This document shows, in pieces, positions 15,001 through 26,938 of a stretch of DNA of 64,000 nucleotides. The notes under the pieces are model-generated. The model ran no database searches and was not told the origin of the DNA. It saw nothing but the letters and a program-made list of their open reading frames with translations. Position numbers and translations under genes: made by a program. The DNA comes from Rostratula benghalensis (taxonomy: Eukaryota; Chordata; Aves; Charadriiformes; Rostratulidae). Numbering within the stretch: the first letter of the stretch is position 1; the number at the start of each line of letters is the position of its first letter. Location of the stretch: contig VXAI01000039.1 in assembly GCA_013399305.1 (NCBI GenBank), positions 2,151,804-2,215,803 of the forward strand, read 5' to 3'.

Positions 15001-15830
15001 ACAAGACAGAAGACAATCAGCACAATCCTAATTGTGCACAGACAAAAACCTGAGCAAGTGACAAGGCTCAGGACTTTAAGGCAGACTGTTTACAATGGTG
15101 TTTTTATTTTGTTAATGACTCACTGTACTGATTCACCCATGCTTTAGTGAAAGCTGCTTCCTTTAGATTCTCACTCTTTAAATAAATAGAGTAAAATTAT
15201 TCCCAGTAGAAAGGCTTGCAAAAGTCCCCTGGCAAAACTAAAGACTAAATAAAAATGACATTTTAAAGTAAAAGAACATGTAGATAACAACTTCAGTTCT
15301 AAGCAATGGCAAAACTTTTTTTATCCACCACAAAATTGGTTTCCCAATTTTTTATTGAGAAAACAATATGCTGCGGTAATAACTCAAAAACCTTGAGGTA
15401 TCCAAAAATATAAGTGAACCCTCAAGCCTCTGGTACCTGAACGTGATCAGGGCAGTATACCTTTAAACAGCTGAAAACAGGGACTGAGAGTGACTTAGGA
15501 GCTTCAAGTCCTGGATTTCCACGGGGTGCTTTTCAAAATTTTGCTTGTGATACTTTTGGTAAAATGTTCATTCCTGTAATTAATGGATTGGGTCTCCCCA
15601 GAGGGTCTCTGTCAAGCAACTGCCTGCTGACTCTGAGAGTTGCTACTTTAGAGGAAAAAAAACCCACCAAACCAGAACTATCCCCCCTCCACAATAGATT
15701 TGCTCCCCACCTGGAAGCATTTAAAGAATGTAAGTGGTCAGCATTCACTTCCCTGTTTATAAAACCCAGGTTGTTCTAAATGACTTGCTAAACTGTTGAA
15801 CTATTTCAAGTCATGCACTGTATCCCCCCC
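1..15830. other. Upstream non-coding DNA, no recognised gene
   Basis: AT-rich sequence with stops in all frames. Open frames here reach only about 90-150 codons on either strand (for example 6323-6757 + and 9025-9486 -). They show no recognisable domain, no convincing splice context and no repeat of a known protein. I saw a poly(A) run near 1887-1902, a purine-rich patch at 4435-4500 and an 11-bp direct repeat near 6306-6327. No CR1 or LTR was recognised. The region is probably upstream intergenic DNA or a long 5'UTR intron of TRIM2; the sequence alone cannot tell which. Confidence 0.6.
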
Positions 15831-15837
15831 GAACACA

Positions 15838-16563
15838 CACACTTCCAGAAAGGCTGTGTGTGCTGGGAGGGGAGGGCAGGCTGCAAGGCTGGGTTTTTTC
15901 CGTGGCGGGGGAGGGAGAACTGAGTGGTGTGTGGGGCTGGGGACTGCTTGGGGGTGCAGTCAGTCATCTGCAGGCGGAAGAGCATCCCAGCATGGGGCTG
16001 GCTGCTTATTTTCAAAGCCTTTGTACCTCAGGTTACTTGTAAGGCTGATGCTTAGGGAGTTCTGCTAAAACCGGACTGTATATATTCCCTGTAATTTTCA
16101 GTTTATGAAAACCAGCTGGCTGACTCCGTGCTTTGCAACTTAGTACAGGGATGGGAGCTTCTGACATAAGAGCAGCTTTTAAAGAAAACACCGAGTTAAG
16201 AGGAGCTCAAGCTCNNNNNNNNNNNNNNNNNNNNNNNNNNNNNNNNNNNNNNNNNNNNNNNNNNNNNNNNNNNNNNNNNNNNNNNNNNNNNNNNNNNNNN
16301 NNNCCCCGCTTTTGTCTATTTTTACTGCATCATTGGTATGTGTCCAAGAAAAGTCAGCCATATCATTCGGAAATACAAGGGGATAAACTTTTGACTGTCA
16401 GATCTCTTCAGGCTGAGAGACTCCAGAGTAAATGCACTGAGAGAGAGAGAATTAACAGGAGAGATTTCTTTAGGTGAACTTTCTCGGTTGTCTGCTCTGC
16501 CAACAGCAGTGTAAAATAACGAAGAAACTGCAGCAGTCCTTTCCCAGTCTCTGTCTAGATAAT
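15838..16563 (+). promoter_or_regulatory. Candidate alternative promoter and non-coding first exon of TRIM2
   Basis: A G-rich block (15866-15960) with several runs of three to five G lies upstream of a TATATATT box at 16079-16086. About 480 bp downstream is a consensus donor, AAT|GTAAGTT, at 16564. CpG dinucleotides are more frequent from 16560 to 16930 than in the surroundings. This could be a TATA-driven 5'UTR exon (about 16110-16563) splicing to 34394. No transcript evidence is available, and the 89-base assembly gap at 16215-16303 lies inside the proposed exon. TRIM2 is known in mammals to use several first exons; the placement here is inference. Confidence 0.25.
16215..16303. other. Assembly gap (89 N)
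   Basis: A run of 89 unknown bases. It sits next to G-rich sequence, the kind of place where short-read assemblies of bird genomes often break. Any open frame running through it is not real evidence of coding. Confidence 0.99.
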
Positions 16564-18964
16564 GTAAGTTACCCTTTCGCACTCGTCCCTAACTGTCCGT
16601 GTGCTTTTTCTGCTTTCGAGTATTCTGAGGGAGCAGTGGTTTTACAGCGAGTGAGATTTTGCCAGGAGCTCTACTGTGTGAAGGAGTGAATGGCTTTGTC
16701 TTTCTTTTTCTTCTTTAAGTCAGGGTGGCAGCGGGGAAACCGAGCAGCTTGACACCCTCTGGCTTTGACAGTCGCGCTAGCTCGACTTTAGATGCCTGTC
16801 GAAACCTTTAAACCTTTTCAGCGTTTGTGCGGAAATTCGTTTGTAGTTGATAAAAGACAATAGCAAACGTTTCGATTGAACTCTGTGTGTCAGGCTTGCT
16901 GCAAGAGCAGGCGGTTCAAAGGGGATTGTGTGATGCTGTGTAAACAGGACAGGATGTGACAAGGGAAAACAAATGTTTCCTGCTCTTTAATATTTAAAGG
17001 AAATAATTGAAACAGAGCCAAGGAGTTTGCCAAGGAAAGAAATAGTGATGTTTATTCAAAGCAATATAACGACTGTAAATCTGAGAGGACAATGCCAAGG
17101 TCTAATGAGGAGTTTTACTTTTCACAAGTGTTCAGGCTTTTGAGGTTGGCAGCTGGCATTAATGTTGCTGTATTCTGATGTGCTTTTGTGATGAGTAACT
17201 TGAGTCATTACCTGGTGAGGCTCGCTGTAGGTTATTTACATTTGTTGATTTCCCCTCCTTTTGTTTATTTTACTATTTTCAAAATGCAGTCTAGACAGAC
17301 TATCAGGCAGATTGATAGGTTTAAGTAAAAACAAGAGATCACAACTATAATGTTCCAGGTAATATACCAAGAATAAGACAAAAATATCCCTGAAGTCAAA
17401 CATGCATTTGGCCCAAACAATTACAGAAATGTTCTTTTATATGGGGATAGATAAGAAAACTGTGGTGAAAGTACAGTGACTAAATAAATGTTTCTTAAAT
17501 AAGGATGTGACATAAGAAAAGTTGCTTTCTCTTCTTAAAACAGCCTATCATAAAGCAAAGATTTCCTCAAACTTCTCAGCAAAGCATTTGACAAACTTGA
17601 GTTGTGAAGAAACTCCCTTGTCTGATTTGGACCTCCAGTGCCCACTTTGACAGTAAAGAACTGCTTGGTATTTTCTGTGATTGAGGGCTCATCTCAGCCC
17701 TTGTGATTCAGCCTTTTTCTTGATAAATGGGTTTGATACACCTTTAATGCACCATGGTGTTCCTCAGGCAGAAGGTTAAATAGAACTTTCTTGCTTCAAG
17801 GAGCATCACTGATATATGCTACTTAAGGGCCAGAATGAAACATGTAGTAGGTTTTATGACAGAACTAATTCTAGATTTGATTATAGGGTTTCTGGGAAGA
17901 AGGAAAAATTAAAATCATGGAACCATTTGTTTCAGCTAAATGGGAAAAACCTAATAGTTTACTTGTGTCATGCGTAAAGAGAGACAGCAAATGTATCGTG
18001 CCAGATACAGAATAAAAATTAGAAATGTATATATTTTTCATGTCTTTTTTTTTTTTTTGGTGTCTTAAATGTTCATCTTTTCACAGATGTTATTTTCCAT
18101 GTTCTAACTAGAATATATGAGTTCAGTGAAATCTTGTGTTTAAGACTAGACTTGAGACAAAGAGTCCATGGCCTTGAGAACATGTGAGTGCTGTCTGAAT
18201 TCTGTTGTGTCCAGCAGCCTGCACAGTGTCTGGAAAAGTAGACCTTACCTGGACAAAGATGACAATTCTGCTGGGGGATTTCCCCAGCCTATGATAGTCC
18301 TCTGGGAATCCCAGTTTTAACTTGAAGGTCACATTGGTTACTGGAAAATCCCAGATAATTGGTGCTTGAAGCCGTCGTGAAAACATGCTGGGCCTGTCTT
18401 TGCCTGATAATGGAATTTCATTAATTCACAGCAAAACTAAGATTTGGACAGCTTATATAAACACAGTGATGATCCTGATTCCTTTGAGGAATTAAATGAA
18501 CTGAAAAAGGTTTTGGGTGTCCTAATGCAGGGAACAAAGTGTTGTGCAATACTATAGTGAAGCAGAAATTTAATCATCTGCATAAAGTATTAAACATACA
18601 GTTCTGCATAAACATGTAATATTATGTCTAGACACATGAACTATTTATAGAAAAACAAAAGTACAGTGCATGGTAGGTTAGGATAAATCCTTGAGCCAAA
18701 TATCAAATGTAAAAGAACTGGATTTGATCAACTGGCAAGCTTACTGTCTCATCAAAATGAAATGTGTCTGAGGATATAAATATAGCTAGTTTGAACTATT
18801 TGTTTATACACAGCAGCAAACATACATATGACTCCAAATAGTAAAAACAGTTTATAAAGAATGATCCTTAATGCAGTTGCATTGTAGAAGGGAATAGCTC
18901 TTCGGATTTAAATAGTTGTTTTAAAGACACTACAATATTCTGTATTATAAAGAGCCACTAATTC

Positions 18965-19068
18965 CAGGATGCCATCCTGTGCAGTGTGCTCTAGGTGAAC
19001 CTGCTCTGGCAGCGGAGTTGGACTAGTTGATCTCTAGTGGTCCCTTCCAACTCCTGTGATTCTGTGAA
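18965..19068 (+). mobile_element. CR1 non-LTR retrotransposon, short 3' end fragment
   Basis: About 104 bp matching the conserved 3' end of avian CR1: the segment with GGTGAACCTGCTCTGGCAG, then GTTGGACTAG, CCCTTCCAACTCC and the terminal TGATTCTGTGA. CR1 copies are usually truncated at the 5' end, which explains the size. It is oriented like TRIM2. The 5' limit is approximate. Confidence 0.85.
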
Positions 19069-19353
19069 AACTCCAAGACAGTGGTTTTCCGCCTTTTTTT
19101 TTTTTTCCCCCAAGCCCTAAAAAAATTTTCTTCTGGAATTTTGCCCATCTGTATTTTGCAAGGTAACATGGGGAACAGGGGAACTTGCTTTTTTAGGTCA
19201 ACTTTCAGGGACTGCACTGAAGAAGGCCTGTGACTGTCAGATTGAAATCCATTATTGCAGGTCCTGTACTTGGCTGACACCTTCAACCAAAATTAGATAT
19301 GCCATTTCCAGAGACGGAAGGTTGTGGTTGCATTATTGCTGATGTTTATGGGC

Positions 19354-19407
19354 TAAAAAAACCCAAACAAACAACCAAACAACAAAAAAAAAACCCCAAA
19401 AAAACCA
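19354..19407 (+). repeat. A-rich / AAAC simple repeat
   Basis: About 54 bp of almost pure A and C (units like AAAC, ACCAAAC and a ten-A run). It is a low-complexity tract without coding content. Confidence 0.8.
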
Positions 19408-21951
19408 TAGGAAGGGAGCTAACCATGTGAAACTCATGACATGACCTGTTAAAAAACCCAAGACTCTGAAACAAAGTCAATATTTATTGAAAGGAATAAA
19501 TATTGGAATTGAAATAATCATTGTTTGGTGTTTCCTAAAATGCTGAAAGGAAACAAACAGGGCTTAACATTCACACGAATAGACTTCATCTTTCTACACC
19601 TACATTTTTGACAGGTTACTTTTTAAGACACAGATGCTGCTTCTGTTAGAATTGGGCCTGCTTCTGTATTAGTTATGTCCCATGAACAGATAGGAGGCAG
19701 TCCCTTGGTGTGCTGCAAGGTTTATGTTGACACGTGCTTGTAATGGAAAGAACTGCTTGATTGCAAACACTTAGCAAATGCAACTGGGAAGAATTCCTGT
19801 TTTGTGGGAAATTGTGCAAGATTTCTTTCTCTTCCTCTTTATTTTTGATCAACTGGAATAAAGTCCACCTCCCACTGAGCAAAACTCAGGTTGACCTTTG
19901 GAGACATAAAAATGGTATTTCATACCAAACTTTCAAATTGTTTTATTTCTATAAAGACCAGGTTTTATTGCTGTGATTTAAATTACTAAATATTTATTGT
20001 ACAAATTGTAGTATTAAATAAATTTGTCTTGTTTTTTACCGTGGACTCTGTAGACATTTTCTGTCACAGATCCTATAGACCTGTCTTGGCATTGCATGTC
20101 ATATGTTCTAATTAGGGTGGTTGGCTAGCTTTAAATTGGGCATTGCTTATTTTAAAAGGTGAATTTAGCTGGAAGTCAGTAATTTAGTTTGATCACAGGA
20201 TTAGCAGTTTGTAATTGGAATAGCATAAAGTGAAATAAATTACGTAACTCATCTCTGTAATGTACTGTGTGGGGACAGCCAAGGACCTAGGTAGGCAGCT
20301 GGCAACCAGTCAGCCTTCCCACTTCCCAGCTGGATTTCAGGACAGTAAGTCAAAAGCAAATCCCATTCAAAAGGAAGAATTGACAAAGAAACTGGAATAT
20401 AGTTCTTGAGGTGCAGAAGATGCTGTGGCAGGTAGATGTTGGCTGGCTCTGTCTGTCTTGCTACTGGTTAGTTGCAGTAGGGTTAAAAGAGGCACGGCTA
20501 AATTAAGGAGACTAATCATAGACATGTGAAAAATGTTAGCAGCATGTATTCTGGCACTTCTTACATTACATGGTGATCCTGTTAACACAAGCATCAAAAT
20601 ATATCCTGTATAGCTGGACTGCTACAATAATTTACAAAGAAACTGCTGCTGGAGTGGCTCTGATAATTTCCTGTTAGGTATTAAATCTAGGCTTTAATAA
20701 CTTTAAGAATATAACCTGCCACTAGGAGAAGAAAAATTACTTCAAAATGTACCATAATCATACATTTCCTAAATGTTCCCCTGGAAGAACTCTGGATGCC
20801 TCTGCTTTTTATCATCAGTACTTTTGCTCACGTGTAAAATACTATTTCTCTCACTTTAAAACCTTCTGAATATTGTGGATGCATTTTAGGAGCAATTGAT
20901 TAGGTGGATGGTGAACTTCAAGTCTTCATGCCAGGATAGACACATTCTGTGAAAGAGACATAAAGATTGGAGTACATGCAATTTTGATCAGCATGTAAAT
21001 GCATGAAATGAATGTTCAGCAATCTGCCTGCTCCTAATCCAGTACGGATTTATTTGTCTTAGTGTTATTAGTCTGTCTAAACAAGTGTATGATCAGTTTA
21101 TTTCTGGGTGACTTTCTGTTCTTTTGTCATGAAAAGCTATTTGTTCTGTGCTACCATGAACTTCTGTTGTTGATTATTTTTTTCTTTCAATTCTGGAAAC
21201 GCGGACTGACAATCCCTCCTCCCCCCCCCAACTTTTTCTTCCTTCCCTGTTGTTTTTTATGGGTGTTGAATGCTTGGTTTGAGAATATCCCTTCATTGAA
21301 CTTGTAGTTTGGAAAATTATCAAGTGTGGAGTGATAACTTAAAAGTTGAAATTTTTAGTTCCTGCAAAGGTTTATACCATGCCTGCCTCCTTCTCTGCAA
21401 AATTTTAATAGAATTTGGTCATTTGTGAGCTCAAAGGTATATGTTATACATAGTAATGTATAGCCTGTACCAGCAACAGCATGGCATATCTTGTCACAGT
21501 CATTGCCAGGACTACTTCTAAAATGTCAGGCACATCTTGCATCTCCTTACAAAGTTTGCAAAGGGAAGAGGATGTGAAGATCTGCTCCTGTTGTCTGTCT
21601 GCAAAAGATTCAGGCTATATAAGGTACTAGCTTGCATGTCTTTCTTTACAATAGCCCTTATCCAAATTAACAGGTGGCTATGAAAACTTATTTCATAATG
21701 TAGAACGGTACTTAGCGTCACAGGTAGGGTTAAATGGCAATAGTTGAATTGTGTGAGATGTTAAGACATGGGCTACCTGTGCTTGCACAGGCTCTGTGTT
21801 CGGTGTGACTGGCACCTATCACAGTGTCATTCTGGTACCCAAAAGAGATTTCCAGGTGCTATCACAATCCAAATGATAATGTGGCTGATTTAAGACAGTG
21901 TTGGTAGCTGTCTGATGCCAAGTGTTTTTTTTAAATTTAAAAATACAGCTG

Positions 21952-21991
21952 CATTCGCAGGGTTTCTAGACCATTCGCATGGTTTCTAGAT
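21952..21991 (+). repeat. 20-bp tandem duplication
   Basis: Two adjacent 20-bp units (21952-21971 and 21972-21991), each beginning CATTCGCA and ending TTTCTAGA plus one base, with 18 of 20 positions identical. Confidence 0.85.
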
Positions 21992-24518
21992 TCTCTCCTA
22001 ATTCGCTTTTCATATACTTAAAAATGTACCACTTTTCCTGTAAGGTAAAATGGATGTATTTACATATGGAAATGAATGTGCTGTGTATCTTGGTTCAGTT
22101 TGGGAGCGTTTCATTGTTGTGTCATAGGAATGGTTCTACTTTCTCTTTCATTATCTGTTGCTCCCTGTTTTGTGATGTTAGTTGAAAAGACTGATATTCA
22201 TTCAGCAAGATATGTATGGGGGTCTTCTGAGAATGTAATTTTTGCAGAAGTCTGACCTATGTCAGTGCTGGGCATTAGCTTATGAGCATCCTGGCAATGC
22301 CTCTGCAAGAGCCTTGGGCATTGGGTCTGAACCTGCTCTGCATGATGAAAACCTGGAAGAGATGTCTAAGAAATAGCTTAGGAGAGGTATTTTTGGAGAT
22401 GAAGAGTAAAGGTGGACACCTTTTACTACTGCTGCTCCTTGCTGCTTATGTTACATATAAAGCCTTGTACCTTAAGGAAAAGGCCTGAGGAAGGGCCACA
22501 GGACTGTCTGGAGATCCAGCCCCACTTCAGGGGTATGGTGGGTTTTGCAGAGAACTACATCTTGCTGGCTGTAGGTGAAACTCTGATGTGGAAACATGTA
22601 CTGGGATTTTATGCGTTTCTGCAGATAAGGCACAGGATATGGGGACGACTTTCTCCTGTAGAATGGTTTCAGCTTTTTCTCATAACAACAGTTCTTTAAA
22701 TAGGGCACTGGCATGCAATCAGCAAATGAGTGTCCTTGCTGAGGACTGGAAAGACGTGTTTACTAAGTTCAGCCATGGGGTGTTTCCAAGTTGTGAAGTG
22801 CTGGGGCTGACTACTGCTAAGTCAAATGGAGCAACCCTGTGAGTGTGAAGGATAGCGTCTTGCAGCTGGCATGCTCAGGCTCTGGCACTTGGAGCTCCGT
22901 GTGGGAGCTGTAGATGGCTTTTTGTTACTGTTGTTTGGGCTGTTCAGCTCCTGTGCCTCCAACCATTGTTAAAACCCACAGATCTCCTTTTGCCAAGGTT
23001 GTTCTGACATTGTTTCTCACTATTGGCTGTGCTGCCAGACTACCTGCTGTATGCAGCCACGTGTTTACCTACTTGCTGTGAAAGTTCAGGGTTGTGTTTC
23101 TGCCAATATAAAGAGCCTGCCTGGGTAAACCTCTGCCTGCCACTTAATGCTTGAGCAAGGTCTTCTCTGAACCCAGGGACGATAAACATATCACTGTGTT
23201 TTTGAACAACATTCAGTTCAGAAGAAAACTTGGCAGACACAGAAGGTAACATCACTGCTGGGCTCTGGGCAAGAAAATGAGGTGGGTACTGCACAAAATC
23301 TAAGGTAAATATGGAGGTGCAGCAACCAATGTTTTGTCTTTTAAACAGTGTAAGTGCTGTAGAGGACGTGAGCCAAAATCAGCCAGCTCACAGGCTGGAG
23401 AGGGGCTCTTCCTTCCCCCTCCTTTCTAGTCCCTCTCCCAGGTGTTTTTTTGGCAGAAACCTTAGCTGCTGAGGGCAGAAACCTTAGCAGCTGTGTGCCG
23501 TTTGCTAAAAAGATGTGAATTCCTTCACTTTCTGCCTCTATTGTTTCTTAAAAATAATGCTTAGATTCTGTCTATTTCTTACTGTGGAATACTAATTTTT
23601 TTCTCCTGGTTTATCTTTTATAAGCTGTATGGGGTTTGGGTTTTGAAGGTTGCAAAAAGAATTCTAAAGGGCTAGCAGTCTCTAAGTTAATTTTGTGAAG
23701 AAGTTAATGCTGATTGATTGCTTGGATGCTGCCTTCTCTGTTGCTGATTTCAACTTGTTTTTACTGAACTAAATGGAAACAGAAGCAGAGGAACTTTACT
23801 TTGCAGTGATCAACAGACAATATGTGATGAAGCCTCAGTACCTGATGTGTATCACCTCTCCAAAAGGGAAAGTGGCAGAACTGTAAGATCAAGTGGAGAT
23901 GCAGCGTGGGGCAGATCCAGAGGAGCAGCCCAGGAGAGAGTGGAGGGAATGGTCTCTGAGCAGTTCAGCCTTCACCATGCAGTTCAGTATCAAAAGCACC
24001 GAGCATTTATGGGCTTTTACCTTTCTTGACATTGCTCAGCAATCCTGAAGACAATGCCTAAAGCATTTTTCAATGTACCTGATATCTAACAGTATGTAGA
24101 AAAGGCCAGGGACCTCTTTCCAAATAGATTCTTGCTCAACCCCTGCTTTTTGTCTGTGCTGCCTGTTACCATGTGCCTGGAGGGGCTAACAGCGGTTAGT
24201 ATGGTGTCTCTGTGGAGCACTTTTATTTCAAGTAGCATTTTGGAGCAGATGTTTATGGAAGCAACACTGATTTGATGTGCAATTTTAATTATTTGTCACT
24301 TCAGTTTGGTTTGATATGAGCCTGTGTACCTCTAAAGGCTGAACAGAGAGCTGTCAGTGTTAGCAAAATAGACAGGCCTAGAGAGTCAAAACTGTACAAT
24401 GTGATGGTAACAGCACTGAACAGTTCATCAGGATAGGGGTTTTTTTCAGTATAGATGCTCTGACTTGCTGCTTTGGAAGGCAATGTATAATTTGAAATCC
24501 TTTTACTTAGGCCCGAAC

Positions 24519-24584
24519 AACATCTAGCCCCTGAAATAATCACTTGGACCTAACATCTAGCCCCTGAAATAATCACTTGGACCT
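24519..24584 (+). repeat. Perfect 33-bp tandem duplication
   Basis: The unit at 24519-24551, starting AACATCTAGCCCCTGAAATA and ending GGACCT, is repeated without any change at 24552-24584. The lack of divergence points to a recent event or to an assembly artefact. Confidence 0.95.
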
Positions 24585-26897
24585 ACTTCACTGTGGATAT
24601 TTATTTTTTTTAATAGCTCACCTGGGAATATAACATTTTATTACACATGAAAAGGGCCCTAAATGACAGTTCCGAGGCTGTCATTTAACCTGATACTTGA
24701 CAGTTTAATCTTGTCATTTCCCTTGGCATGCTCTTTTCCCCTCATTTCCTACTCCTCTCTGAAATCTCATTTATGAGAACACTGGCCATTTGGCTGGGGA
24801 TTCCTGGACTTCCACTGCAAGCACTCAAATTGTCCTTGCATGTGTAGTAAATCCGTTGTGTTCCATTTGTGTTGGAACTGATTGTGCAAGGCCCTGACCC
24901 AAAACAAAGCCAGGGAAACCTCAGATGACAGCCTTAAAGTAGGTATCATATCTCAGTTGAGTGGTGACTCTGTGATTACACAAGCTCTACCTGCCAATCT
25001 TGTCCCTTGGTGTGTGCAGGACAGCCACCTGAAGTTCTCCTGTCTATCCAAGGGCAGGACAGTTGGGAGATGGGGTCTGCAGGGGTGGGAAGCAGGACTA
25101 TTGCACCACTAAAGGGTGGTGGAAAAACGGTATTGCAAAGGGAGACAGAGGTTGTAAGGATGGGGAGAGGGAAGAAAAGGTGGTATTAGATGCCAGCCAT
25201 AACCCTTCCATCCTCTACAAATCGGAGTATAATGTACATTGTTTCAAGAGGCCCACCCATGTATTTCAGGTGTTCACGCTGTTACAAGCTTTGATTACAG
25301 ACTGAGGGAAGGAAGGAGGAAAAAGCAACAAAGCATTAAGCAAGGCTTTCATTTATAGAAGTGGCTTCTATTCCTGTTATTCCTGTATCTTTAGCAGTTA
25401 AAACCTTTTAAAAGAAACCTAATTCATGACATCAACATCTGACAGCCCATTGCCATGCAGAAGAACTTCCAGAATACAGACCTTGTTTCTGGTGCCTGGC
25501 CCTGCCACCTCAATAGCAAACCCAAAAGGGGAAAGAGAAAGAATAACACAAAGTGGAGAAAAGCAGTTTGTATTGGCACTGCCAGCCTTGCAACATCAGT
25601 GCTGGAGGCAGGCAGGGGATGCAGTTGCATCAGCCAAGCTTGGTCTGGCTGAGCAGGGAGGTCAGGCTGTCCCAGCCTGGCTGCAGTTGTACTACAAAAG
25701 CCGCCACCTCGGCAAGCTGAACTAGACATAAGCAGAAGTTGGAAGGAAATAGAATAAGGTGGCAAAGGCATAGGAGGGTGGAAGGGGGTGTGTAGGGATG
25801 TGTGGCTGGGAAGGTCTCCAGCAGCCCAGCATTACATCCCAGGCAAATCTTTCAAGTTCTTTGTCTCCCAGGCTATGACAAGCCATGTGTTGGGTCACAA
25901 GTTTCAGGGAAAAGCATCTGCTCCACTGGATCATGAGATGGGAAAGTGATCATGGCTCCAGGATGTGGCTGGTGTGGAGGCACCAGGACCTAGCAGAGGT
26001 CTTTTGGGGGTAGACATGCCCTCCAGCTACAAGTCCACAGTGGGAGGAAGCTGTGGCTCTTCCCAGCCCATGTGAGCTACAGCTTGGGCTATTGGAGAAT
26101 GTGGGGTCAGGGTGGGAAGTTGCACTTGCTCTGCATGACTGCACATCTGCAGTGGGGAAAGGTAAGGGTACTTCCACTGCTGCTGCCTCGTCAGGATGAC
26201 TAAGGCCCCTTGATTCCTAGTGTGGGCATGGTCCCTCAATGACAGAGCTTGGTTGTTTCACCTTACTTACTTTCCTGGCGCCAGGGTCAAATTAAGGTTG
26301 GGGAGCTGGGTGATGGCTGTTGCCCATCCTCTCCTACATTTGTGTTCCCAAACTAGCCCTCATTCCCAGCATGTTGGCTTTGGGTAATTGATTTCTAGTC
26401 TCTCCCACCTCTTATTTTCCACTCAGTCTTAATTGCCATGACTGTATTATTTGGTCATTTAATTTGGGCTAACCTAGTAATTTTTTTTTCCTGCTGACCT
26501 TAAAATCTCTTCTGTACAGCAGGCTGAGTTAGACTACTCTCCCTTCAGTCAATTTATAATAGAGGTTTCTATGCAGTCCATTAATCTTAACCTGGAGTGT
26601 TTAGATGACGTATTTAATATTAGAGAAGGATATACCAATATGTACCTATGGTCTGTAAATTAGTTGTGGTGGTTTTTGGTAACTTTTTCCAAACCCATGA
26701 CAATTACAGGGGTGATAACAGGAGCTGGACCACTTTTCAATAGCACTATGAAGATGTCACATGCCATGTATTTTCTCTCCAGAAGAGAGAAAATTTTCTC
26801 TCTCAGTAGTCAGCAGTGAGGCAGATAAGTCAGCAGCAAATTTCTGAGGGAAAGTTGCCTGCTCTTTTCTTTTTTTTTTTTTTTAAAAAACACAACA

Positions 26898-26938
26898 AAC
26901 CAGACCTAAAAGCACATAACCAGACCTTAAGCACATAA
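26898..26938 (+). repeat. Imperfect 20-bp tandem duplication
   Basis: Two adjacent units, AACCAGACCT(A)AAAGCACAT and the same with one or two changes, lie next to the T/A homopolymer tract at 26868-26890. Confidence 0.7.

Noticed and set aside
16133..16477. Open frame running through the assembly gap
   Set aside because: It is open only because unknown bases hide stops.
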